64,000 bases of DNA from Spirilliplanes yamanashiensis (GTDB lineage Bacteria > Actinomycetota > Actinomycetes > Mycobacteriales > Micromonosporaceae), in the NCBI RefSeq assembly GCF_016863475.1, contig NZ_BOOY01000008.1, positions 285,925-349,924 on the forward strand. Direction: 5' to 3'. Position 1 is the stretch's first letter. Each line of letters begins with the position of its first letter. Both the position numbers and the translations under genes were made by a program. Of the stretch, positions 37,841 through 46,064 are shown piece after piece. The notes beneath the pieces are model-generated. The model had not been told where the DNA came from. It did not search any database and saw only the letters and a program-made list of their open reading frames with translations.

Positions 37841-38584
37841 TCAGCGGAGCCAGCCCGGCCACCAGCTGCCGTTCTTGAAGCCGGTGGACCACTGGTGCTC
37901 GGTGCACTTCTTGGTGGTGGCGAACCGCTGCTCGTCCAGCGTCGAGACGACACCCGGGTTGTAGGTGCCGAGACCGAAGCCGAGCCCGGTGACGGTCATC
38001 CCCGGGTTGGCGGCGGCCACCTGGGCGAAGGTCAGCGTCGCCGGCCCGCCCGCCGTCTTCGGCAGGCCCTTGAGCGTGGTGGACGGCGTCCACAGCGGAC
38101 CGTCGAGGACGTTCCACTCGGTGCGCACGCCGCGCTGCGGGCTGCCCGCGCCGATCGACATCAGGTAGAAGTACGGCTCGAAGACGAGCGTCGCGTCGCC
38201 CTGGGCGGTCCGCACGTACAGGTGGTAGGCCGGGAGCGCGCTGTCGCTGACGCCGGCGCCCGCCTTGTCCTGCTTGACGGTCTCGTAGCTGACCTCGCGC
38301 ACGGTGCCCGCGGCGACCGGCTTGAACGAGGTCTTCCACGTCACCTTGTCGGCGTTCACGGAGGGCGTGGTGGTCAGCTTGAGGCCCTCGGCGACGACCG
38401 TGGCCGTGCCCCCGCCGATCGTGGTCACCCCGCTGGTGCTGGAGTGCTTGACGATCGTGCAGGAACGGTGGGATGCGGCACTCGCCGGCTGGGCGGTTCC
38501 CGCGAGGGCCGTCGCCGCGGTCACCGCGAATCCTGCGGCGAGCAGGCGGCGCATGCTTGAGCGTGAGATACCTTTACGGGACAT
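37841..38584 (-). CDS. Exported protein of unknown function
   Basis: A 247-residue exported protein. The signal peptide is unusual in its basic N-terminus (MSRKGISRSSMRRLLAAGFAVTAATALAGTAQPASA). The mature sequence is beta-rich: SHRSCTIVKHSSTSGVTTIGGGTATVV, an alternating hydrophobic middle (DATLVFEPYFYLMSIGAGSPQRG), VAAANPGMTVTGLGFGLGTYNPGV and a C-terminal KNGSWWPGWLR. One Cys near each end (SCTIV and KKCTEH) may pair. It resembles secreted actinomycete proteins that I cannot name. It ends just before the strong hairpin at 37789 and is divergent from the deoD gene across a tRNA. Confidence 0.75.
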   Translation of the reverse strand: MSRKGISRSSMRRLLAAGFAVTAATALAGTAQPASAASHRSCTIVKHSSTSGVTTIGGGTATVVAEGLKLTTTPSVNADKVTWKTSFKPVAAGTVREVSYETVKQDKAGAGVSDSALPAYHLYVRTAQGDATLVFEPYFYLMSIGAGSPQRGVRTEWNVLDGPLWTPSTTLKGLPKTAGGPATLTFAQVAAANPGMTVTGLGFGLGTYNPGVVSTLDEQRFATTKKCTEHQWSTGFKNGSWWPGWLR

Positions 38585-38686
38585 ATGTCCATTATGCCCG
38601 ACTCGGTGGGCCGCGAAACAGACCGTCAGCCCATCGTGCGTGACCACCCGCTCGGGCCGGACCGGGCCGACGGGCCCCACAATGAC

Positions 38687-38715
38687 GAAACGCCCGGCGT
38701 GATGCCGGGCGTTTC
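38687..38715 (-). terminator. Terminator of tRNA-Ser(CGA)
   Basis: On the minus strand GAAACGCCCGGC and GCCGGGCGTTTC pair over 12 bp around five bases. It starts 11 bases after the tRNA CCA and ends in TTTC, a near-perfect terminator. Confidence 0.7.
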
Positions 38716-38725
38716 GCCTGCTGGA

Positions 38726-38815
38726 TGGCGGTGGTGAAGGGATTTGAACCCTTGGAGGGCGTAAACCCTCACACGCTTTCGAGGCGTGCTCCTTAGGCCG
38801 CTCGGACACACCACC
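38726..38815 (-). tRNA. tRNA-Ser (anticodon CGA)
   Basis: On the minus strand GGTGGTG pairs with CACCACC; discriminator G and an encoded CCA follow. The anticodon loop CTCGAAA on CACGC/GCGTG gives CGA (codon UCG). A long variable arm (GAGGGTTTACGCCCTC) marks class II serine tRNA. It lies between the secreted protein gene and deoD with no other gene nearby. Confidence 0.95.
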
Positions 38816-38911
38816 GACGGGTACGTTACCCGACGCCGCCGAGCCCTCGCCGCCGGGTTCCCCGACGCGCCGCCGGAGAGTTGTCGGACGGGGCTGGCAG
38901 GATCGGGGACC

Positions 38912-39619
38912 ATGAGCGTGCACATCGGGGCGGAGCAGGGACAGATCGCCGAGCGGGTTCTCATGCCCGGCGACCCACTACGGGCGAAGTGGATCGCCGA
39001 GACGTTCCTCGAGGACGCCGTCTGCTACACGCAGGTCCGCGGCATGCTCGGCTTCACCGGCCGGTGGAAGGGCGTCGAGGTCTCCGTCCAGGGGTCCGGC
39101 ATGGGCATGCCGTCCGCGGCCATCTACACCCACGAGCTGATCACCGAGTACGGGGCGCGCACGCTCATCCGCGTCGGCTCCTGCGGGGCACTCACCGACG
39201 AGCTGCGGCTCGGCGACGTCGTGGCCGCCATCGGCTCGGCGACGGACTCCAACATGAACCGGGTCCGCTTCGACGGCCTCATCGACTACGCGCCCGTCGC
39301 CGACTTCGGCCTGCTGCGCACCGCCGTCGACGTCGCCGCCGGGCGCGGCACCCCCATCACCGTCGGCCCCATCCTGGCCGCCGACGCCTTCTACACCGAC
39401 CGCCCCGACCTGTACGACTCGCTCGCCGACTACGGCATCCTCGCCGTCGAGATGGAGTCCGCGGCGCTGTACACGATCGCCGCCCGGCACCGGGCCCGCG
39501 CCCTCACCGTGCTGACCGTCAGCGACCACATCAAGCGGGGCGAGAAGCTGGGCGCACAGGAACGCGAGCAGGGATTCACCCGCATGGTGGAGATCGGCCT
39601 GGACACCGCCATCGCCTGA
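38912..39619 (+). CDS. deoD: Purine nucleoside phosphorylase, DeoD type
   Basis: A 235-residue enzyme that splits purine nucleosides with phosphate for salvage. [36 protein letters not shown] is the family start, with [14 protein letters not shown] and [16 protein letters not shown] as the phosphate and ribose pockets, [15 protein letters not shown] as the base-binding loop, and [10 protein letters not shown] with the catalytic Asp. Length is typical of the hexameric class. ATG 38912 follows GGGGAC. It runs convergently with the tadA gene. Confidence 0.97.
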   Translation: MSVHIGAEQGQIAERVLMPGDPLRAKWIAETFLEDAVCYTQVRGMLGFTGRWKGVEVSVQGSGMGMPSAAIYTHELITEYGARTLIRVGSCGALTDELRLGDVVAAIGSATDSNMNRVRFDGLIDYAPVADFGLLRTAVDVAAGRGTPITVGPILAADAFYTDRPDLYDSLADYGILAVEMESAALYTIAARHRARALTVLTVSDHIKRGEKLGAQEREQGFTRMVEIGLDTAIA

Positions 39620-39640
39620 CGGTTGTCCACAGGCTGTGGA

Positions 39641-40375
39641 TCAGCGGAAGAAGGCGCGCAGGAGTGCGGCACACTCGTCTTCGAGAACGCCGGCGTAGAC
39701 CTCCGGGCGGTGGTTGAGGCGGCGGTCGCGCACCACGTCCCACAGCGACCCGGCGGCGCCCGTCTTCGGCTCCCACGCGCCGAACACGACGGCCTCCACG
39801 CGGGCCAGCACCAGCGCGCCCGCGCACATCGTGCACGGCTCCAGCGTGACGACGAGCGTGCACCCGTCGAGCCGCCACCGGCCGAGGGCGGCCGCGGCGC
39901 GGCGCAGCACGAGCACCTCGGCGTGGGCGGTGGGGTCGCCGGTGAGCTCGCGCTCGTTGCGGGCGGCGGCGAGCTCGACGCCGTCGGGGCCGTAGAGAAC
40001 GGCCCCGACGGGCACGTCCGCATCGGCCCGGGCGGGGCCGGCGGCAGGGCCGGCGGCGGGGCCAGCCGCGGGGCCAGCCGCGGCTGGCGCGGCAGCGCCG
40101 GGCCTGAAGGGGACGGCCGCGGTGGGCGCGGCAGCGCCGGGCCCCAAGGGGACGGCCGCGGTGGTCGCAGGGCCATCGGGCCCGGAGCGTACGACCCCGG
40201 CCGGCGCGGCGCGCCCGGCGGGGCCGGAGGCAGAAAGGTCCGGCCCGGCGGCCTCCGGCGGTGCGGCCTCGCCGGCCCCCACGGGCGCATCCGCGGCCGT
40301 GCCGGCCGCTACGGCCAGGGCCCGGCGCATCCAGGCCTCGTGCCGCTCGGCCCGGCCGGCCGCGGCGGGCGTCAC
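39641..40375 (-). CDS. tadA: tRNA adenosine-34 deaminase TadA with a long insertion
   Basis: A 244-residue cytidine/deoxycytidylate-deaminase-fold enzyme that converts A34 of tRNA-Arg to inosine. Zinc ligands are HAE (151-153) and PCTMC (180-184); the catalytic Glu is E153. The core is normal (DVPVGAVLYGPDGVELAAARNERELTGDPTAHAEVLVLRRA), but residues about 25-117 are an Ala/Pro/Gly low-complexity block (PLGPGAAAPTAAVPFRPGAA, then GPAAGPAAGPAAGPA) that separates the first helix from the first strand. Ordinary TadA is about 150 residues. GTG 40375 overlaps the stop of the associated protein gene (GTGA), the usual actinobacterial pair. Confidence 0.9.
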   Translation of the reverse strand: MTPAAAGRAERHEAWMRRALAVAAGTAADAPVGAGEAAPPEAAGPDLSASGPAGRAAPAGVVRSGPDGPATTAAVPLGPGAAAPTAAVPFRPGAAAPAAAGPAAGPAAGPAAGPARADADVPVGAVLYGPDGVELAAARNERELTGDPTAHAEVLVLRRAAAALGRWRLDGCTLVVTLEPCTMCAGALVLARVEAVVFGAWEPKTGAAGSLWDVVRDRRLNHRPEVYAGVLEDECAALLRAFFR

Positions 40376-40896
40376 GAGTCGCGCAGCTCTTCCATCTCGT
40401 CCCCGCAGCCGATGCGGGCGCAGATCTCCGCCGTCACGTCCGCGGGCATCAGGCCCTCGGCGCTGCACAGCCCGAGCAGCCGGCTGCCCGGCACGCCCAG
40501 GTCGGCGAGGAGGTCGGCGTCGCCCACCGGGTCGGCGTCGGGGTCGGCCGCGGGGCGGTCGTCCTCGTCATCGTCGTCGTCGCCGGGGCCGGCGTCGAGG
40601 GCGTCGATCTCGAGGGCGGGCGCCTCGATGTCGCCGAGCAGGAGCGCGCCGAGGCGGGACTCGTCGGCGAACGCCGAGTCGGAGCCGAAGACCCGCAGGT
40701 CCTCACCCTCGTCCAGGCGCAGCACGACGAGGTACTGGTCGTCGGACTCGACGAACAGCAAGGACAGGTCCGCATCCGGCTCGACGTCCCGGAGTCGATC
40801 GACCACCTCGTCGACGTCGGCGACCCCTGTCAGGTCGACCTCGGACGCGGTCCAGCCGTTCTTCCCGCGGGCTGCGGCGGCAGCGAAGTTCGACAT
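40372..40896 (-). CDS. tRNA adenosine deaminase-associated protein
   Basis: A 174-residue acidic protein upstream of and overlapping tadA. It matches the actinobacterial tRNA adenosine deaminase-associated family: GWTASEVDLTGVADVDEVVDRLRDVEPDADLSLLFVESDDQYLVVLRLDEGEDLRVFGSD, an Asp-rich segment (DDDDDEDD), and LSRLLGLCSAEGL-like C-terminal helices. Its role is not characterised; its fixed position beside tadA suggests a helper. ATG 40896 (or the in-frame GTG/ATG upstream at 40914) starts it. No export signal. Confidence 0.88.
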   Translation of the reverse strand: MSNFAAAAARGKNGWTASEVDLTGVADVDEVVDRLRDVEPDADLSLLFVESDDQYLVVLRLDEGEDLRVFGSDSAFADESRLGALLLGDIEAPALEIDALDAGPGDDDDDEDDRPAADPDADPVGDADLLADLGVPGSRLLGLCSAEGLMPADVTAEICARIGCGDEMEELRDS

Positions 40897-41090
40897 GGTC
40901 CCCCCACGGGCCATTCGCCACTCAGTAGGTACGCGGAAACGGTAGTCGGTGGCACGGCGAGACAACCGCGCCACGCCCCAGAAGAACCACCACGCCGATG
41001 ATTGCCACGCGACGGGCGGCGCACACCTCGGACGGGCAAGTTTTCCCCCGGGGGCGGGGGACGATGGTGCGGAGGGGCGGGAGGGCGCGC

Positions 41091-41645
41091 GTGGAGGTCG
41101 TGAAGGACGGGCGGGCGTGGCGGATCGGGACCCTCGCCGACGCCGGGGTGCTCGCCGGGTACAGCGACATGGGGCTCACGGTCGCGGCGGCCGTCCCGCC
41201 GGTGTTCGAGGCGTACGCGACGTTCCACCTGCCGGACGGGGCGGACGTGGGGGTGCACGAGCGGGCCGTCGTCCGGGTGCTCGACGCCTGCACCCGGCCG
41301 CAGCCGTGGTGGCTGGGGTTCCTGGAGACGGGGGCGCACGACGTGGTGTTCCCGGACGCGCCGCGGGTGCGCCTGTACTGGGACTGGCCGTACGTGCTGG
41401 TGCGGGCCGGGCCGGAGCAGGCGCTGTCCTGGCGGACGGGGCACATGCGCGGCGACGGGGCGCTGCCCGACCTGTTCTTCCCGGCCGACCGGTCGTGGCT
41501 GGTGTCGGCGTTGTGGGACGACACGTGGACGTGCGTCGGCGGGCCGGCGGCGGTGGTGGATGCGCTGGTGCGCCAACCGGCGGCCAACGCCCGGCGGGTG
41601 CTGCCGGGCGAGGACGCGGTGCCGCCGGGGCTGACCCGGGAGTAG
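41091..41645 (+). CDS. Conserved actinobacterial protein of unknown function
   Basis: A 184-residue protein starting at GTG 41091, with GGGAGGG 6 bases upstream; the frame is open further but becomes Arg/Gly-rich. VEVVKDGRAWRIGTLADAGVLAGYSDMGLTVAAAVPPVFEAYATFHLPDG is a recurrent actinobacterial opening. A WWLGFLETGAHDVVFPDAPRVRLYWDWPYVLV core and LFFPADRSWLVSALWDDTWTCVGG follow, rich in Trp. It may be a sensor or scaffold; I know of no tested function. It converges with the next gene at one base. Confidence 0.75.
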   Translation: MEVVKDGRAWRIGTLADAGVLAGYSDMGLTVAAAVPPVFEAYATFHLPDGADVGVHERAVVRVLDACTRPQPWWLGFLETGAHDVVFPDAPRVRLYWDWPYVLVRAGPEQALSWRTGHMRGDGALPDLFFPADRSWLVSALWDDTWTCVGGPAAVVDALVRQPAANARRVLPGEDAVPPGLTRE

Positions 41646-41646
41646 G

Positions 41647-41826
41647 TCAGTGGGTGAGGCGGCGGCGGTGGTCGATCAGTTCGCGCAGGCGTGCTCCGCG
41701 CAGCCGTTCCGGCTGGGACCGCTCGCGGGCGGTCTTGGCGTCGGACAGGGCGGCTAGGAGCTGCAGGCGACGCCGTCGGCGGTCGGGGTCGAGACGCTGC
41801 GGATACCAGGCCATGGGGCCGACCAT
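41647..41826 (-). CDS. Small basic protein of unknown function
   Basis: A 59-residue protein starting ATG 41826 (or 41814). MVGPMAWYPQRLDPDRRRRRLQLLAALSDAKTARERSQPERLRGARLRELIDHRRRLTH is basic and helical, with an Arg/Leu repeat pattern. Its stop is one base from the end of the converging gene. It could bind nucleic acid; no family is recognised. Confidence 0.5.
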   Translation of the reverse strand: MVGPMAWYPQRLDPDRRRRRLQLLAALSDAKTARERSQPERLRGARLRELIDHRRRLTH

Positions 41827-41916
41827 GCCTATTCGGCCCAGGTTCGTCAAGAGCGGGTGCGCTCCGCAGTCAGCAGGACACTGTCGGTGCAGGGCACGGC
41901 ACGCAGAGGCGGACAT

Positions 41917-42330
41917 TCACCACATCGGCCAGTCGCCCGTCGTGGACCAGCGGACGGCGACGGCGATGGCGGCGACGGACCAGCCGGCGCCGGTGCCGAT
42001 GGCGGCGCCGACGGCGGCGCCGCGGTCGCCGAGCCGGGCGAGGACCACGGCGACGCCCCAGGCGACGAGGGCGGCGAGCAGAGTGAGCCAGGCGTAGCCG
42101 CGCAGGTCGCGGGCGAGCAGGCCGATCAGGGCGAGCCACAGCACCGAGCCGCCCAGCCCGGCGAGCAGCGGGCCGGCGGTGACCCGGAACGGTTCGCGCC
42201 AGGTGGGGCGGGGCGGCCCGGCGAAGCTGGGGACGAGGCCGGACGGGGGGCGAGCCGGCTGACCGGCGGGCGGGAGCCAGCCCGGCGGCGGTGACGCGGG
42301 GCCCGTCCAGGTCTCCTGGTGCTCCGGCAT
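41917..42330 (-). CDS. Small membrane protein with proline-rich N-terminus
   Basis: A 137-residue protein. Residues 1-48 are Pro/Gly-rich (GPASPPPGWLPPAGQPARPP), then four membrane segments (VTAGPLLAGLGGSVLWLALIGLL, GYAWLTLLAALVAWGVAVVLA, AAVGAAIGTGAGWSVAAIAVAV and a short last one). A Pro-rich leader before membrane helices is common in actinomycete proteins that touch the cell wall. ATG 42330. Function unknown. Confidence 0.7.
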   Translation of the reverse strand: MPEHQETWTGPASPPPGWLPPAGQPARPPSGLVPSFAGPPRPTWREPFRVTAGPLLAGLGGSVLWLALIGLLARDLRGYAWLTLLAALVAWGVAVVLARLGDRGAAVGAAIGTGAGWSVAAIAVAVRWSTTGDWPMW

Positions 42331-42383
42331 GCACCCACAGTACCGGCGCGGGCGTCCTCGCCGGTTTCTGTCACCATTGCCCG

Positions 42384-43124
42384 GTGCCCCCGTTGCTGAC
42401 GATGTCGTTGCGGCTGGTCGCCGCGGGCCTGACCGCGGGGCTGGCGGCCGGCTGCGGCAACGGCCCGGCCGAGGGCACGGAGACCACGTGGGCGGTGCCG
42501 ACGGCCACCCCGGGGACGACGGCGCCGGCAACGAGCGCCACAGCAGGACCGAGCGCCGCAGCGGACCCGAGCGCCGCGCCGAGCCCGAGCGCCGGAGCGG
42601 AGAAGCCGAAGCGGCAGCCCGCGTTCGCCTTCCCGGTGCCCGGCGCGAACGTCGACTACCACCCCACGCACGGCAAGTACCCGGCGACGGACCTGTTCGC
42701 GCGCTGCGGTGCGCCGGTGGTGGCGAACGTCGACGGGGTGGTCCTGGAGGTCAGCCGCACCGACCGGTACGTGAAGGGCCGGCCGGACGGGCCGCTCAAC
42801 GGCGGGCTGTCGGTGTCGGTGCTCGGCGACGACGGCGTGCGCTACTACGGCTCGCACCTGAGCCGCATCACGGCCGGCATCGACGCCGGGGTGCGGGTGC
42901 GGGCGGGCCAGCGGATCGGCGCGGTGGGCCGGACGGGCAACGCGAACGACGTCTGCCACCTGCACTTCGGCATCTCGCCGCCGTGCGCGCGCACGGGCGA
43001 CTGGAAGGTGCGCCGGGGCGTGATCTGGCCCAAGCCGTACCTGGACTCGTGGCGCGCGGGCGGGTCGCGCAGCGCGGCGAAGGCGGCGGCCGACTGGGCG
43101 CGGGCCAACGACTGCACCGCATGA
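42384..43124 (+). CDS. Secreted M23 family peptidase (LytM-type)
   Basis: A 246-residue protein with a lipobox (ALAAGC-like, GLAAGC, Cys24) or plain signal peptide, a Pro/Ala/Ser linker (about residues 35-75), then an M23 metallopeptidase domain: AFPVPGANVDYHPTHGKYPATDLFARC holds the H(x)6D zinc pair (H96, D103), and DVCHLHFGIS the HxH. These enzymes cleave peptidoglycan stem peptides. GTG 42384 and ATG 42402 are both possible starts; neither has a clear ribosome-binding site, so a leaderless message is possible. A terminator follows at 43131. Confidence 0.9.
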   Translation: MPPLLTMSLRLVAAGLTAGLAAGCGNGPAEGTETTWAVPTATPGTTAPATSATAGPSAAADPSAAPSPSAGAEKPKRQPAFAFPVPGANVDYHPTHGKYPATDLFARCGAPVVANVDGVVLEVSRTDRYVKGRPDGPLNGGLSVSVLGDDGVRYYGSHLSRITAGIDAGVRVRAGQRIGAVGRTGNANDVCHLHFGISPPCARTGDWKVRRGVIWPKPYLDSWRAGGSRSAAKAAADWARANDCTA

Positions 43125-43130
43125 CGACGA

Positions 43131-43160
43131 CAGGGGCGCCTCCGCGAGGAGACGCCCCTG
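43131..43160. terminator. Hairpin between the M23 gene and the converging propeller gene
   Basis: CAGGGGCG-CTCC pairs with GGAG-CGCCCCTG (12 pairs, one mismatch) around GCGA. It starts 7 bases after the M23 stop and ends 17 before the propeller stop, so it can serve both. Confidence 0.65.
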
Positions 43161-43176
43161 GTTGACCGGGTACGGG

Positions 43177-44325
43177 TCAGCCGAACTGGACCAGGCGCTT
43201 CTGCGACTTGCCGTTGATGGTGGTGAACGCGCCGCCCGCGGCGACCTTGCCGCCGAGGGTGGCCATGGTCAGCACACCCTCGACGCCGTTGCCGTGGGCG
43301 GTCCAGGGCAGCAGCTTGCCGGTGCTGTTGTTGAACGCGGCGAGCTTGACGCGCACGTCGGCGCCGTCGAGGCAGACGCCCTGGGCGCCGGTGCGGGCCG
43401 AGCGGCACGCCTTGTCGAAGTGGCCGCCGACGTAGACGGTGTCGCCGACCGCGACGATGGCCTGGCCGTCGCCGTCGAACGTGGCGGTCCAGCGCTGGCC
43501 GCCGGACGTGGTGTACGCGGTGGCCCGGCCGCCCTGGCCGCCGTGCACGGCGTAGACGCCGGTGCTGGTGACGGCGATGCCGTACGCGATGTAGGTGGCG
43601 CGGGACTTGAAGCCGGTGTCGACCTTGCCGGTGCTGTAGTTCAGCGCGGCGAGCCGGTCGTAGCCGCGCACGCCGGCGATGGCGTGGAACTTGCCGCCCA
43701 CGTACACCCGGCTGCCGGCGACGGTGAGCGCCTCGACCTGGTCGTCCGCGGCGGGCCTCCAGGTGCCGTCGAGGGCGCCGGTGCTGAGGTTGAACGCGGC
43801 GAGGCGGGTGCGGGTCTGGCCGTTGACGCTGGTGATGGCGCCGCCGAGGTAGAGGCGGCCGTTGCCGGCGGCGAGCGCGTACGGCTTGCCGCCGATGCTG
43901 TGCTTGAACGTGCTGTGCAGCGCGCCGGAGGCGGCGTCGAGCCGGGCGAGGCTGTCGCGCTTCTGGCCGTTGACGAGGCCGAAGTCGCCGGCGGCGTAGA
44001 CGGAGCCGTTGCTGACGGCGAGCGCCTTGACGCGGGCGTCGGCGCGGGGCGCCCAGGGCAGCAGGGCGCCGGTCTTGGCGTTGACCGCGGCGAACCGGGT
44101 GCGGGCCACCTGCTTGCCGTTGACGATGGCGGCGGTGAAGTCACCGGCGACGTAGAGGGTGGTGCCGCTGTAGACCGTCGCCAGCACGGTGCCGTTGAAC
44201 GACGGCGTCGTGTTGGGGGTCGACGACACGACCGCGATGGCGGGCACGGCGGCGGCGCACAGAATGCCACCCATGCCCACGGTCAGCACGGCCCGCTTGG
44301 CACCGCTGGAGAGGAATTGGCGCAT
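43177..44325 (-). CDS. Secreted beta-propeller repeat protein
   Basis: A 382-residue exported protein (ATG 44325; GTG 44340 would add five residues). A signal peptide (FLSSGAKRAVLTVGMGGILCAAAVPAIA) is followed by about seven blades of DUF5122-like repeats: units such as SGTTLYVAGDFTAAIVNGKQVARTRFAAVNAKTGALLPWAP and NGRLYLGGAITSVNGQTRTRLAAFNLSTGALDGTWRP. Such propellers bind sugars, metals or proteins at the cell surface. The repeats are diverged, not recently duplicated. It runs convergently with the M23 peptidase gene and divergently from tyrA. Confidence 0.85.
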   Translation of the reverse strand: MRQFLSSGAKRAVLTVGMGGILCAAAVPAIAVVSSTPNTTPSFNGTVLATVYSGTTLYVAGDFTAAIVNGKQVARTRFAAVNAKTGALLPWAPRADARVKALAVSNGSVYAAGDFGLVNGQKRDSLARLDAASGALHSTFKHSIGGKPYALAAGNGRLYLGGAITSVNGQTRTRLAAFNLSTGALDGTWRPAADDQVEALTVAGSRVYVGGKFHAIAGVRGYDRLAALNYSTGKVDTGFKSRATYIAYGIAVTSTGVYAVHGGQGGRATAYTTSGGQRWTATFDGDGQAIVAVGDTVYVGGHFDKACRSARTGAQGVCLDGADVRVKLAAFNNSTGKLLPWTAHGNGVEGVLTMATLGGKVAAGGAFTTINGKSQKRLVQFG

Positions 44326-44465
44326 CTTGTCCGGAATCACCGCATCACGGTAACCGCCGCCTTCCCCTCAGACCAGTGTCGAAACGGTCTAAAACCGGAC
44401 GTAAGTTCGGCGGAACCGATTGTGGCCGTACGGGCGAGCGCGTCCGGTGTGCGAGAGTCAGCCGC

Positions 44466-45422
44466 GTGAACATCGCGGTGCTGGGACTCGGCCTCATCGG
44501 CGGCTCACTGCTGCGGGCGCTGTCCGCGGCCGGGCACGCCGTGCTGGGCTTCGACGCCGACCCGGCCACCCGGGCCACGGCGCGCACCGCCGCCGCCCTC
44601 GCCCCGGCCGGGCGGCGCTGGCAGATCGCCGGCAGCGTGAAGGACGCGGTGGCGACGGCCGACCTGGCCGTGCTGGCCGTCCCGCTGCCCGCCGTGGCCG
44701 GCGTGCTGGGCGAGCTGGGCGGCTTCCGCGGGCTGCTCACGGACGTCACGTCGGTCAAGGGGCCGGTCCGGGACCTGGTGGGCGGCCGGCGCTTCGTCGG
44801 CGGGCACCCGATGGCGGGCAAGGAGACGTCCGGCTTCGGGGCGGCCGACCCGGCGCTGTTCGAGGGCGCGGCCTGGGTGCTGTGCCTGGAGGAGGAGACG
44901 GCCACCGCGGACTGGCTGACGCTGGCCGCCCTGGTCACCGGGCTCGGGGCGCGGGCGGTGCCGGCCACGGCGGCCGACCACGACCGGGCGGTGGCGACCG
45001 TGTCCCACGTACCCCACCTGCTGGCCACCGCCCTCGCGGCGGCGGCCGCCGGCGAGCCGCTCGCCGCGACGCTCGGCGCGGGGTCCTTCCGCGACGGCAC
45101 CCGGGTCGCGGCCACCCGGCCCGAGCTGGTCGCCGCGATGTGCGGCGGCAACGCCGGCGCGGTCGGCCCGGCGCTGGACGAGGTGATCAGAAGCCTGACC
45201 GAGGCGCGGGCCCGGCTGGCCGAGGCCGACCCGGTCACGGCACTACAGCCGTGGTTGCACGACGGCAACGCGGCCCGGCTGGCCTGGCCGCCGCGGGCGG
45301 GCGAGCAGCGCGACCTGCCGGCCCGCGCGGACGTGCTGCGCCGGCTCGGCCGGGCCGGCGGGTGGGTCACGGCGGTCTCGGCCGACCACCGGACGATCAC
45401 CGCGGTGCTGCCCGCCGATTGA
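44466..45422 (+). CDS. tyrA: Prephenate dehydrogenase
   Basis: A 318-residue NAD-dependent enzyme of tyrosine synthesis. IAVLGLGLIGGSLLRAL is the dinucleotide fold, LLTDVTSVKGPV and FVGGHPMAGKETSGFGAADPALFEGA the family signatures (the HPMAGKE His near residue 115 binds prephenate). The C-terminal helical dimerisation part carries HDRAVATVSHVPHLLATALAAAAAGEPLAATLGAGSFRDGTRVA. GTG 44466 gives the expected start. It stands alone, upstream of the DinB gene. Confidence 0.93.
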   Translation: MNIAVLGLGLIGGSLLRALSAAGHAVLGFDADPATRATARTAAALAPAGRRWQIAGSVKDAVATADLAVLAVPLPAVAGVLGELGGFRGLLTDVTSVKGPVRDLVGGRRFVGGHPMAGKETSGFGAADPALFEGAAWVLCLEEETATADWLTLAALVTGLGARAVPATAADHDRAVATVSHVPHLLATALAAAAAGEPLAATLGAGSFRDGTRVAATRPELVAAMCGGNAGAVGPALDEVIRSLTEARARLAEADPVTALQPWLHDGNAARLAWPPRAGEQRDLPARADVLRRLGRAGGWVTAVSADHRTITAVLPAD

Positions 45423-45488
45423 GGCCGGAAACTGGCCGCAACGGCTCCTAGGCTGACTCCTGACAGCACGACGAGAAGGAGTCAGGAC

Positions 45489-46064
45489 ATGCCCGGTCAG
45501 GTTCGCCCCGTCACCGACGAGCGCGACGGTCTCGTCAGCTACCTCACCCAGATGCGGCTCCAGCTCAAGCTCACCGGCTACGGCCTCACCCCGCAGCAGC
45601 TGCGCGCCACCCCGAGCGCCAGCGCGCTCAGCGTCGGCGGGCTCATCCAGCACGCCGCCCACACCGAGGCCGGCTGGATCGACGTGGCCGCCCGGCGCCC
45701 GCCCACCTACCCCGCCGCGCACGAGTGGGACCAGCACTTCGACCTGGCCGAGGACGCCACGTACGAGCAGCTGTGCGCCTTCTACGACGAGGTGGCCGCC
45801 GCCACCGACCGGTTCCTCGCCGAGGTGGCCGACCTCGACCACCCCGTGCCGGTCGACAAGAGCCTGCCGTGGAACCCGCAGGACGTCGACAACTGGTCGG
45901 TGCGGTGGCTGCTGCTGCACCTCGTCCAGGAGACCGCCCGGCACACCGGGCACGCCGACATCGTCCGCGAGACCGTCGACGGCGCGACCGCGTACGAGCT
46001 GATGGCGGCCGCCGAGAACTGGCCGGAGAACGGCTTCGTCACGCCGTGGAAGCCGGCGGCCTGA
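45489..46064 (+). CDS. DinB/DUF664-type protein
   Basis: A 191-residue four-helix DinB-fold protein: DGLVSYLTQMRLQLKLTGYGLTPQQLRATPSASALSVGGLIQHAAHTEAGWI, whose three His-type metal ligands are H56 (LIQHAAH), H147 (LLLHLVQE) and H151-region (ARHTGH). Members act in mycothiol-dependent detoxification or as nuclease-like metal enzymes. ATG 45489 has AGAAGGAG upstream. It converges with mtnA, overlapping 26 bases. Confidence 0.88.
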   Translation: MPGQVRPVTDERDGLVSYLTQMRLQLKLTGYGLTPQQLRATPSASALSVGGLIQHAAHTEAGWIDVAARRPPTYPAAHEWDQHFDLAEDATYEQLCAFYDEVAAATDRFLAEVADLDHPVPVDKSLPWNPQDVDNWSVRWLLLHLVQETARHTGHADIVRETVDGATAYELMAAAENWPENGFVTPWKPAA

